Source: Theileria orientalis strain Shintoku
Lineage: Eukaryota; Apicomplexa; Aconoidasida; Piroplasmida; Theileriidae
Assembly (NCBI RefSeq): GCF_000740895.1
Contig: NC_025260.1
Span: forward strand, 1,344,001 to 1,408,000
DNA length: 64,000 bases
Direction: 5' to 3'
The translations under genes were made by a program, and so were the position numbers. Below the pieces are notes generated by a model that had not been told where the DNA came from, did no database searches, and was given only the letters and a program-made list of their open reading frames with translations. Every line of letters starts with the position of its first letter. Position 1 is the stretch's first letter. Shown piece after piece: positions 56,318 to 64,000 of this stretch.

Positions 56318-59074
56318 ATGGAAGTTACACTGGTTTGCGACTGCGAAGATTGCTACAGCAGCCTAATACAGGTGGGATGTGTAAACATTCTGTGCGACAT
56401 TCCATTTAAACTGCTGAAAGATTTCTCAGAAGGGATCGCCGAGTCCTCGAATTGCAATTTTGGCAGAAGTTGCGAGCTCTACGATAAATTAAACTGCTCT
56501 CAAATCCACCTGATCCTGATCACACACGCCAGGGGGTTTCAAGGGTTAAATTTACTCAGTGAGTGCTACGACCTGAGTTCAACGCACATAGTGTGCACGA
56601 GGCCAGTGTTTGTGCTCTCAAACATATACTACTCGACCAAAAATCGCAAAAACGGAGTCAGGCAGAGCGGAAGGAGACCATTTTACGAGTTCGGATCCAG
56701 GAGACTAATTTCAAACCTAAGAGAGCCGAGGTACAGGAGAAAATCGACCGAGTTTAGCCTGTTAGACTTTCTGAACGGCAACCTGTTGCACCTGGTGTCG
56801 TACAGTGAGCCTTTGAAGATTGACCTGACGGTCAGCAGCGCATACACGAGGCACGGACCGCTGGTTAACGCACTCAACGCAGGTCGCTTGAACGACTTCA
56901 GCGTGCAGCTCAGCGTTGTTGCCACCTCAAGCGGGTACTGTTTGGGCTCATGCAACTACCTGATCAAACACGAGCACGTGCGGGAGAGGATCATCTACGT
57001 ATCTAAGTCCTCGACTCGAAATAGATACACGAGGCCGTTTGACTACTCAATTTTCGACGACGTCACACCCGAGGACGTAATAATAGTTGCGAACAGTGTT
57101 ACCTTGGGTACCGGCAGTTCCACAAATAGTTTCAGCAATGCTACAAGCACTGCCAACAGTAGTGACTTTAATACCGGCAAGAGAGATGACGTCAACAGTG
57201 GTATGATCAGTGCCAGCAGTAGCGGCAACGCTTCCGATAGTGGTATGCATAGTGGCAACAGCGACGATGAGGTGGAGGTTAAGAGTGAACGCAAGCGGCA
57301 AGTAAAGGAGGAACTGTTTTCGGACAGCGGAGAACCCGATGCAGGGAAGGTGGAGTCTGAAGAGGCAGATAGGCCCCTTCGAGAGTTGGAAAAACTGAGC
57401 GCGTATTGCATAAAAGCAGTGCTTAGCGGACACAACGCAATAGTGCCGGTTGACTTCAACTACGAGTACCTCATTGACCTCTTTGAAAGCCTGAACCGGA
57501 CGATAAAGAGGATGAAGAAGCAGATCTACGTCTACTGCCTGGGCCCTGGAGTGGAGGAGATGTTCGACTACCTGGAAAAGTGCTGCGACTGGGTGGCAAG
57601 TGCGCGGTCGGAGCTGACGATGCACTCGGAGGACCCGAAGTCGCCCTTCCCGGACCTGGAGGACATGAAGAACAACAACCAGTTCTTCTGCTCCGACAGC
57701 CTGGCTGGCCTCAGCAGCGTCTTCAGAGAGCCTTCGGTGCTGGTGATAGCAGTGAAGCACAAGGGGGACTTTACGGACTACTTCCACAACGAAAACAACC
57801 GGTTCCTGATACTGCAGCCGAAGTACTACCCCCCTCAACTTAGTGTTGATGCAACTACTGTTACCGGTGGTTATAGTGGGATTGTTTCACAGGGGAGTAC
57901 TAGCACACCTCCCGTTTCTGTTGGTGTTAAAGGCCACATTGCAAAGAGGAATACCAGTGTACCCGCCACTAGTATTGCTGCCAGTGGACCTGCCACTAGT
58001 ATTGCTGCCAGTGTACCTGCCACTAGTATTGCTGCCAGTGGACCTGCCACTAGTATTGGCGCTAGTGAAGGTAGCTCCAGTATTCGTAAGGGCCTAAACG
58101 GTAGATGTCTGTGTACCAGTGTCAATTTGCAGACTAGCATGAGCAACATCAACGTCAACGCCAGGGTGGTGGTGCTTAGTTCGAACAACAGGCACTGTGA
58201 ACTTCACCTGGACGAAGTAAACGTGGGTTACATAAGAGCAGGGGTGAAGCCCAAAGTCCTGGACAAGCTGGAGTTTATTAGTCTGTTTCCGCAGGGGAGG
58301 CTGAAGAGCAGTGCCACCATCGCTGGTGGACCTAGCAGTGTTGCTGCCGACGGCGGCAGTAGCAGTGCCCCTAGAGATGCCACCATTGAATTCAGCAAAT
58401 TAAGAGTAGACTGCTCCAATATCGATGACGTGGTCTTAACGCAGTTGCAGAATAACACTGATATTACCCTCACTGATGCTGCTGATACTGATATTACCCT
58501 CACTGATGCTGCTGATACTGCTACTACCCTCACTGCTGCTGCTGATACTGCTACTAGTACTGCTGATACTGCGATCAAAACTGGCAGTACCAGTACGACT
58601 GTTTCCGACAACACTACTAGTACTGCTAAAACTAGCAAGGCTGCTACTACTACTGCTACTGCTACTGCTACTAGTACCAGTATTGGCAAAACGAAGGCCG
58701 TGAGGAAAACGGGTTCATTAGCACCAAAAAGTACCCTATCGACACCTACACCATCGACGACGCCCAAAAAGTCCAAGAAAAGTAAGCCGAAGAACCACCC
58801 TAAGTCCGAAGACCAGGTCCCTGAAATCTCCGATGACGTGAACGATGCTCTTCTATTTGGAACCTACAACTACACTGGCCTCCTCACCGAGTTGAGTAAG
58901 TACTTTGCCGAAAAGGTCGAGGTAACTAAGACTCCGCAGGGCGTGACCCTCACTCACAGCAACTTTAAAATCTCAATTGGAGGCGACGGCAAGAGCACTC
59001 TCATAGAGACCGTCAGCGACAACTATCGCAAGTGCATCCTAAGGTCTCTGCAGCAGGTCCTAATATCTATCTAA
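56318..59074 (+). CDS. INTS9-like beta-CASP protein (Integrator/CPSF family)
   Basis: Single exon, 918 aa, ATG at 56318. The N-terminal part resembles an inactive metallo-beta-lactamase domain: ILCDIPFKLL, then IHLILITHARGFQGLNLLSE where active enzymes have an HxHxDH motif, here absent. The segment FSVQLSVVATSSGYCLGSCN and RERIIYVSKSS matches INTS9 (VQVTPLSSGYALGSSNW, KVSYVSGSS). The beta-CASP region follows (SGHNAIVPVDFNYEYLIDLF; IYVYCLGPGVEEMFDYLEKC). Near residue 610, VVVLSSNNRHCELHLDEV and LEFISLFPQGRL correspond to the INTS9 C-terminal portion. Its place in INTS9 rather than CPSF100 rests on the missing metal ligands plus these matches. INTS9 pairs with INTS11 to process snRNA 3' ends. 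Ser/Thr/Ala inserts and a basic Lys/Ser/Pro stretch are lineage additions. Confidence 0.7.
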   Translation: MEVTLVCDCEDCYSSLIQVGCVNILCDIPFKLLKDFSEGIAESSNCNFGRSCELYDKLNCSQIHLILITHARGFQGLNLLSECYDLSSTHIVCTRPVFVLSNIYYSTKNRKNGVRQSGRRPFYEFGSRRLISNLREPRYRRKSTEFSLLDFLNGNLLHLVSYSEPLKIDLTVSSAYTRHGPLVNALNAGRLNDFSVQLSVVATSSGYCLGSCNYLIKHEHVRERIIYVSKSSTRNRYTRPFDYSIFDDVTPEDVIIVANSVTLGTGSSTNSFSNATSTANSSDFNTGKRDDVNSGMISASSSGNASDSGMHSGNSDDEVEVKSERKRQVKEELFSDSGEPDAGKVESEEADRPLRELEKLSAYCIKAVLSGHNAIVPVDFNYEYLIDLFESLNRTIKRMKKQIYVYCLGPGVEEMFDYLEKCCDWVASARSELTMHSEDPKSPFPDLEDMKNNNQFFCSDSLAGLSSVFREPSVLVIAVKHKGDFTDYFHNENNRFLILQPKYYPPQLSVDATTVTGGYSGIVSQGSTSTPPVSVGVKGHIAKRNTSVPATSIAASGPATSIAASVPATSIAASGPATSIGASEGSSSIRKGLNGRCLCTSVNLQTSMSNINVNARVVVLSSNNRHCELHLDEVNVGYIRAGVKPKVLDKLEFISLFPQGRLKSSATIAGGPSSVAADGGSSSAPRDATIEFSKLRVDCSNIDDVVLTQLQNNTDITLTDAADTDITLTDAADTATTLTAAADTATSTADTAIKTGSTSTTVSDNTTSTAKTSKAATTTATATATSTSIGKTKAVRKTGSLAPKSTLSTPTPSTTPKKSKKSKPKNHPKSEDQVPEISDDVNDALLFGTYNYTGLLTELSKYFAEKVEVTKTPQGVTLTHSNFKISIGGDGKSTLIETVSDNYRKCILRSLQQVLISI
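57953..58070 (+). repeat. 27-bp coding repeat in the INTS9-like gene
   Basis: Four units encode (G/V)PATSIAAS in tandem, alternating Gly and Val. A second array at about 58460-58560 encodes TDITLTDAADT units. Both lie in low-complexity inserts. Confidence 0.85.
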
Positions 59075-59742
59075 CACAACTATTGTTGTCACCATCTATC
59101 TAACATAACTGCCGTGTTACTATCATCTGTGAACTACCTTTTTCACTATCATGTGTACCTGCCAAATGAAATTAATACTTGTCAATCGCACCTAACAGCA
59201 ACTTGTATATACCGACAAAAGTGTAAACAATAAAAAACTTATCAAATACACTAATCCACAAGTGTAAAGTACCTAACACACGAGTCAAATACATTTAATA
59301 CAATTTACACTTAAACTTAACATAAAACGGGTCAACTACTTAACACTTAAAAGTGTAAACTACAATAAAACAAAACGCGTCAACTACAATAAAACAAAAC
59401 GCGTCAACTACACTAGTGTAAACTCCAATTAACACTTAAAAGTGTAAACTACAATAAAACAAAACGCGTCAACTACACTAAAACAAAACGCGTCAACTAC
59501 ACTAGTGTAAACTCCAATTAACACCTAAAAGTGTAAACTAATACAAGTGTAAACTCCAATTAACACTTAAAAGCGTAAATTAAACCAATACAAAGCGTGT
59601 AAAATAAATATTGTACTCTTGTATAGCGATAGTCATTAAATTATCACAATTTGTATATTCCGCTGAGATATACAGATCGTTCAATTTAAAATTCTGCAGG
59701 TGCGCTGCAGCTAGTGCAGCTTGAGAAACATATACTACATTA
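59075..59742. repeat. Convergent spacer with complex tandem repeats
   Basis: Between about 59270 and 59580 two modules alternate: 'aataaaacaaaacgcgtcaa' (with ctac) and 'aagtgtaaactccaattaac'. Between them lies the inverted repeat 'acacttaaaagtgt', which occurs several times and could form a hairpin. It sits between the INTS9-like 3' end (plus) and the SVSP-like 3' end (minus). No coding capacity. Confidence 0.85.
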
Positions 59743-62343
59743 TTAATCTGTTCCGGCAGTATCGGCTTCTGCTGACGGTGTTGGTCCTCCAGACATGGGT
59801 GTAGTAGGGGTAGATTCTGGAGTGGGAAATCCAGATCCCGAAGTCCCTGGTGGTGCTGGGGCAGGTGGAGGTGGTAAGGGTGTTCCAGCTCCTGGTACTG
59901 CGGGACCAGGTGGCGGGGGTAACGGAGCTCCTGCGACTGGTCCAGCAAGTGGAGCTGAAATTGGTGGGGGAGCTACAACTGGTATTGGTGCACCTAAAGT
60001 GGGCGCCTGAATTGGTCCACCCATTGTGGGAGCAGGTATTGGTGCTCCTATTGTGGGAGCTGGTAGAGGCCCAGCCAGTGGGACCCCTGTTACAGTAATA
60101 GGTCCTGCTAGTGGTGTTCCAGCTGGGAGAGGTGCGCCAGGTGTGATTGGTGCGCCAGGTGGAAGTGGAGTACCAGGTGGAGGAAGAGGCGCCCCTGCTG
60201 CTGGTAATGGACCTAGTGGAGTTGTTCCTGGAGGTCCTGGGACAAAAGGAGGTGGTGCAACAACTGGTGTGTCACTTCCTAAGGCTCCTGACACAGGGAT
60301 AGGCCCAGCTGGTGTAGCGATTGGAAGTCCTGCACCTGGTGTAATGGGTATTGGTGCTCCGGGCACTATAGGAGCTCCTGTAGGAGGCGTAGCAATAGGT
60401 GCACCAGGTACCATGGCTGGAGTTACTGGTGTTTTGGGTACAGCAGCCACTTCCTCCACGACAACCGGTTTCTTTTCTGATTTATCTTCGCCCTCCTCTT
60501 CCTTTTTAACTGTTCCATAAATGTTAGATACCTTTAGGTCATCATCACTTTCTTCATTGCGCTCGTCGTCTAACTCTTTCGCGGATTTAGTAGCAGAACT
60601 TGCTGGAGTCGTTGGGGACGCAAATGCAGGTCCTGCTGGTGTCACAGGTGTCACTGGGGTCACCGGCGTGACAGGAGTTACAGGAGGCATTGGCGCTGAA
60701 ACTGCAGCTGGAGTTGCAGTTGCCAATGGGGCTCCTGCAGGACCTGCTGCTGGCTTTGTGACTGGCACTGCTTTATGCGATGGCTCGGGCCCTCCGTCCT
60801 CGGAAGACCCTGGCGATACCTTGCCAGCTGTCGTCGCTGTGCTTGGGGTCATCGGTGTGTGCTGCACACCTGGCATCACTACTGGTGATGGCACCCCCTT
60901 TCCACCTATGAATACATTGCTGTGGGGCGGAATAGTTCCCCTCAGCGTGCCCACTCCACCCGGGACACTCTTGTTCACGTACACATCCTGTGCTGCCGCT
61001 CCTCCCTCGGCTGCTGCTGCCCCTTCTTCCTCATCATCTGAGTCGTGGTCGCGCCTTGAAGTGGTCACTGACATCGTGTTACTGTTTCCGTCCAGAAAGA
61101 ACACGTTCGAGTGGTCTCCCACCGTCAGGACCACCTTGTTGCCATACTGGCCTCCGTCGACACCCCCGTCTCCTTCGCCTTCTGGTCCAAATGCATACAT
61201 CTTGATGGTGTTCGTGTCACCAGATGCGCTGAACTCCTTAACGAGCGAAGGCACAGATGCCTGATTTTGTGTTGCCATTCCCGTCAGCTTCGACGTGTTG
61301 ACATCTTTCGTCTTGAGGGTCGCTTTAATTAAATCTACATCATTTTTAAGAGCTTTCACAAGATCAATGAGGTCTTTGAGGACCGCATTGTCTACTTTAC
61401 TGGAATCAAGACTGGCTGCGGCCCCTCGAGGCTCGTGTTTGGATCCACGAGGCTCAGCGGAGGCTCCAGCGCCACGGGCGTCTTGAACAGTAACAAATGG
61501 GTCGGCGGACTTTGCTCCCTCCTTCTCGTCCTTTTTATCCTTGTTCTCGTCTGAACTCACCAGCTCCTCCACCACATCAATCTCCTCGTCCTCGCCAATT
61601 GTCCTAGAGCGACTTCCTCGGCGTTTCGATCCTTCGGCGGTCTGCGACTTGTCTCCATCGGATCCCTCATTATCTGTTAAAGTAAATGAAATTACGTTTT
61701 TACCTCTCTTGTAATCCGAAACTTTGAATTTCGACGCCTCCCTCTTAGGCACCACGACCACAGGTGTTGCAGCGTTAATTACTGGTGTTCTGCTGATTTC
61801 TCCTGGTGCTCCAGGTACATAGGCTCCATAAGGATACCCTGGATGAGCACCAAAAAGGCCATATCCGCCCTGTCCTGAAAACACATGTGCTGGATATGGT
61901 CCGTATGGATATGTATCGAGTGATCCGGGCTGAAATTTTTGCGAAGCGTTGTCGTATCTTTGTTGCGTCTTGAAAGCTGCAGGGCTTGGAATTGGTTGGT
62001 GGTAGTATATCGTGAGTTTCGGCTCTCCGTTTTCGTCCTTCCTTACGAGTAGTTTTTTTGCATAGTTATCAGGCGTAGCTTCCCATATAAATTGACCATC
62101 GTTTAAGACCTTCTTAATTACATAATCAGATTTGGCCTCAAACTGCTCAACATCATTCTTTTCGTCCCTTGTATATATTACTGTGTTACTATTTTGTTTA
62201 TAACTAACATCTACTGTAAGTAAATTTATTGGAGGTGGATTTACTCGTCTTTGAGGGATTGGAGGTGCAGATTCTACAAGATTCCATCCACTGTATAACA
62301 GTAAATATACATACAAGCATTTTAAAATTAAATTTACACTCAT
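59743..62343 (-). CDS. SVSP-like secreted protein with FAINT domain and Pro-rich repeats
   Basis: Single exon, 866 aa, ATG at 62343. A clear signal peptide (MSVNLILKCLYVYLLLYSGW) precedes a FAINT domain (about residues 40-115: VIKKVLNDGQFIWEATPDNY, LTIYYH). A Pro/Tyr/Gly segment (YPYGPYPAHVF) and an acidic Lys/Glu/Asp region with basic KRRGSRSR follow, then a second FAINT-like unit (about 370-420: KMYAFGPEGEG, VFFLDGNSNTM). The last 400 residues are dominated by Pro/Val/Thr/Gly/Ala repeats, including VTPVTPVTPVTP and GAPIPAPTMGGPIQAPTLGA. Signal peptide plus FAINT plus Pro/Gln-rich tail is the layout of the Theileria SVSP (subtelomere-encoded variable secreted protein) family. Those proteins are exported to the leukocyte; the subfamily call is by architecture only. 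No membrane anchor. Confidence 0.75.
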   Translation of the reverse strand: MSVNLILKCLYVYLLLYSGWNLVESAPPIPQRRVNPPPINLLTVDVSYKQNSNTVIYTRDEKNDVEQFEAKSDYVIKKVLNDGQFIWEATPDNYAKKLLVRKDENGEPKLTIYYHQPIPSPAAFKTQQRYDNASQKFQPGSLDTYPYGPYPAHVFSGQGGYGLFGAHPGYPYGAYVPGAPGEISRTPVINAATPVVVVPKREASKFKVSDYKRGKNVISFTLTDNEGSDGDKSQTAEGSKRRGSRSRTIGEDEEIDVVEELVSSDENKDKKDEKEGAKSADPFVTVQDARGAGASAEPRGSKHEPRGAAASLDSSKVDNAVLKDLIDLVKALKNDVDLIKATLKTKDVNTSKLTGMATQNQASVPSLVKEFSASGDTNTIKMYAFGPEGEGDGGVDGGQYGNKVVLTVGDHSNVFFLDGNSNTMSVTTSRRDHDSDDEEEGAAAAEGGAAAQDVYVNKSVPGGVGTLRGTIPPHSNVFIGGKGVPSPVVMPGVQHTPMTPSTATTAGKVSPGSSEDGGPEPSHKAVPVTKPAAGPAGAPLATATPAAVSAPMPPVTPVTPVTPVTPVTPAGPAFASPTTPASSATKSAKELDDERNEESDDDLKVSNIYGTVKKEEEGEDKSEKKPVVVEEVAAVPKTPVTPAMVPGAPIATPPTGAPIVPGAPIPITPGAGLPIATPAGPIPVSGALGSDTPVVAPPPFVPGPPGTTPLGPLPAAGAPLPPPGTPLPPGAPITPGAPLPAGTPLAGPITVTGVPLAGPLPAPTIGAPIPAPTMGGPIQAPTLGAPIPVVAPPPISAPLAGPVAGAPLPPPPGPAVPGAGTPLPPPPAPAPPGTSGSGFPTPESTPTTPMSGGPTPSAEADTAGTD

Positions 62344-63394
62344 TAATACAAATCTGCTCTATTAAAGCAAGACATGTAACAAGTGATTTATAACACTTAC
62401 AAAATTGGGTTTCGGTGACCCATTAATTTACGATAAATATACATAAATTATGTATACAATATTTTACATAAAATGCAAGTCTACTAGTGGATACTACTGA
62501 CTGAGCACTAGACACAAGCGGCTAAATAGGTGGGGGCACAGATTCCAAAATTATTTGCATTATCATTTATCACATTTAAATAACTTTTTTTTGTCATATA
62601 AATTCCCAACTTCATATGTACATCCTCAAATCTCTTCAATACGACTTTAACATCATTTATTTTTCATCAATTCAACATTTTAATTGACACATTTTCTCAG
62701 TGACACAATGTTATTCATTTGTGCCGATTACACACATTAATACTTATTTTCTTATCCTAATTCTCATTTTATTATTGAGTTCGATCACTAATTTGATTTA
62801 TTAAATTCTTATTGGTTCATAGACCTACAATACTCATACCCAATTCTTTTTAGGCTGTGTAAACAACCTTCATTTTTAACCAAACACAAAATTTTTCGTC
62901 GATTCCATTTATAAATCTAATTAACATATATTTTTTAATTCAAATATAAAATGTTTCTTTCTAACTTGTTCTTTGTACCTTTAAATTCTTCTATTCCTTG
63001 GTTGATTAACTTCTTCTATGTTAATATCAAATATTATGATTGAAATTTGCCTCTTTTCTTTTTAAAAGACAAGGATATAAATTATAATCAAATTTACTTC
63101 AATATCAATTCAAAATTCTAATGTGTATACTTTTTAATTGATGTTTGAATACACCTTATAATAAGACTAGATTTTTTAAGGTATTTTCCAGTCACACTTT
63201 CCTATTATGCTTCATATAAGCTGTTTTATAATAGAATCAATATATATTTATTTTTTAACTCAATTCCAGTACCTTTCAGAAGAGTTCTGACTCAGTTCAT
63301 ACATTCTAGTTTTCAGCCACGTTATTTAAGCATAACGATAAATGCACATACACACCTATGAATGCTACATACCCATATATACAGTGTAAGAAAA
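62344..63394. other. Intergenic, AT-rich
   Basis: About 1 kb upstream of the SVSP-like gene and downstream of the small basic protein gene, both on the minus strand. It is T-rich on the plus strand and I see no gene. The region near 62344-62500 should carry the SVSP-like promoter. Confidence 0.45.
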
Positions 63395-63715
63395 TTAGTT
63401 TCTTTTGCGATCCCGTATTTTAATATATTTTCTGTTGTTAGGGGCACTTAGTCGTACCCTTTTTATGTACCCCTGTTTGAATGATTTCATCAGGTCCTTT
63501 TTATACTTAAAGTACTTGATATAGTCACTATTTACCTCCTCACTTAAGCTGATGAGACTTAAATTTTTATTCTGAGTAGATATATCATGGTTTTTATACC
63601 GATTCGTAAGATTAAAGATGAACCTGACTGGGTAGCTGATGTGTAGTTTATTGATAGAATATAAAGTAGATATTGGTCCTTTTACTAAAAAATTATTAAA
63701 TATACAAAACGGCAT
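63395..63715 (-). CDS. Small basic protein, possibly organellar ribosomal
   Basis: Single frame, 106 aa, ATG at 63715. The N-terminus (MPFCIFNNFLVKGPISTLYS) is free of acidic residues and could be a mitochondrial targeting sequence. The C-terminal third is strongly basic (YKKDLMKSFKQGYIKRVRLS, ending IKIRDRKRN), as in small organellar ribosomal proteins, but I cannot match it to a named one. It is AT-rich. No neighbours within 1 kb on its strand. Real gene status is plausible from length and composition. Confidence 0.45.
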   Translation of the reverse strand: MPFCIFNNFLVKGPISTLYSINKLHISYPVRFIFNLTNRYKNHDISTQNKNLSLISLSEEVNSDYIKYFKYKKDLMKSFKQGYIKRVRLSAPNNRKYIKIRDRKRN

Positions 63716-64000
63716 TATAATTTAAATATTGTGTAAGTGTTAAAGGAGAGAAAAGTTAAGTTAGAAACTGAGCTCAGGGTGTAGAATAACCATTAATAAA
63801 GTCAGCCACTAATTATGATTCAGTGACCGTGATTTTCATCTGTTAATTTAAATTTGAGATGCGTATTTTATAGTCTGGATTCTAAGGGAGCTTAAACTCA
63901 ATTACGAATTTTAATTCCCATATTGGGTTGCAACTTTCGCTATTTTAAATTTAATATGTATATCTATGCGCCGCTTTAATTTTTCATGTTTCTTTATTTT
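63716..64000. other. Right edge, no gene seen
   Basis: AT-rich sequence upstream of the small basic protein gene, probably its promoter. Nothing else recognised. Confidence 0.4.

Noticed and set aside
59270..59580. Alternating repeats considered as a CRISPR array
   Set aside because: The spacers are themselves repeated and the organism is eukaryotic; this is an ordinary complex tandem repeat.

Overview
The window is a nuclear chromosome segment of a piroplasm, most likely Theileria and, from its moderate GC content, possibly T. orientalis or a close relative. Three lines of evidence support this. First, proteins with FAINT (DUF529) domains, found only in Theileria and its closest relatives, lie at 1-367, 32577-35966 and 59743-62343. 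Second, housekeeping genes are dense and split by very short GT-AG introns, several only 24-36 nt. Third, there is a nuclear-encoded bacterial-type IF-1 with a signal/transit leader, as expected for an apicoplast. The species call is an inference. Exon models were built by hand from splice sites, reading phase and family similarity; the spliced lengths given all divide by three.

Layout. 1-1.5 kb: the end of a FAINT gene and a small secreted orphan. 2-5.4 kb: U2AF large subunit and eIF2B gamma (both minus). 6.3-10.8 kb: a large helical-repeat-like protein, tRNA-Leu(CAA), and a small two-exon gene. 11.8-16.2 kb: a CBM20-GT20-TPP trehalose-6-phosphate synthase/phosphatase-like gene. 17.1-22.6 kb: a seven-exon unknown gene, then apicoplast IF-1 (minus) and an ARS2/Serrate gene (plus) sharing a divergent promoter. 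23.2-29.7 kb: COG4 (plus) tail-to-tail with UBA3 (minus). 29.7-32.5 kb: mostly unassigned DNA. 32.6-40.2 kb: two piroplasm-specific proteins, one FAINT and one AT-rich with a C-terminal Gly-rich membrane anchor. 40.4-45.5 kb: ATG18-type PROPPIN, a short hypothetical, a WTAP-like coiled-coil/RS protein, a doubtful small secreted protein, and a short PPR protein. 45.7-59.1 kb: a giant eIF4G, TBP, and an INTS9-like beta-CASP protein divergent from TBP. 59.7-62.3 kb: an SVSP-like secreted FAINT/proline-rich protein. The right end holds a small basic protein.

The genes form no operon; each has its own promoter space, often in divergent pairs. By theme there is much RNA biology (U2AF, ARS2, WTAP-like, INTS9-like, TBP, eIF2B gamma, eIF4G, PPR), organelle biology (apicoplast IF-1, ATG18), membrane traffic (COG4) and neddylation (UBA3), with secreted lineage-specific proteins between. 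Many proteins carry long Ser/Thr/Ala/Gly low-complexity inserts with internal tandem repeats. The most notable observations are a TPS/TPP-like protein whose synthase active site looks degenerate, the hidden apicoplast IF-1, an ATG18 without the FRRG motif, a FAINT frame interrupted by TAG, and a U2AF with only one canonical RRM.
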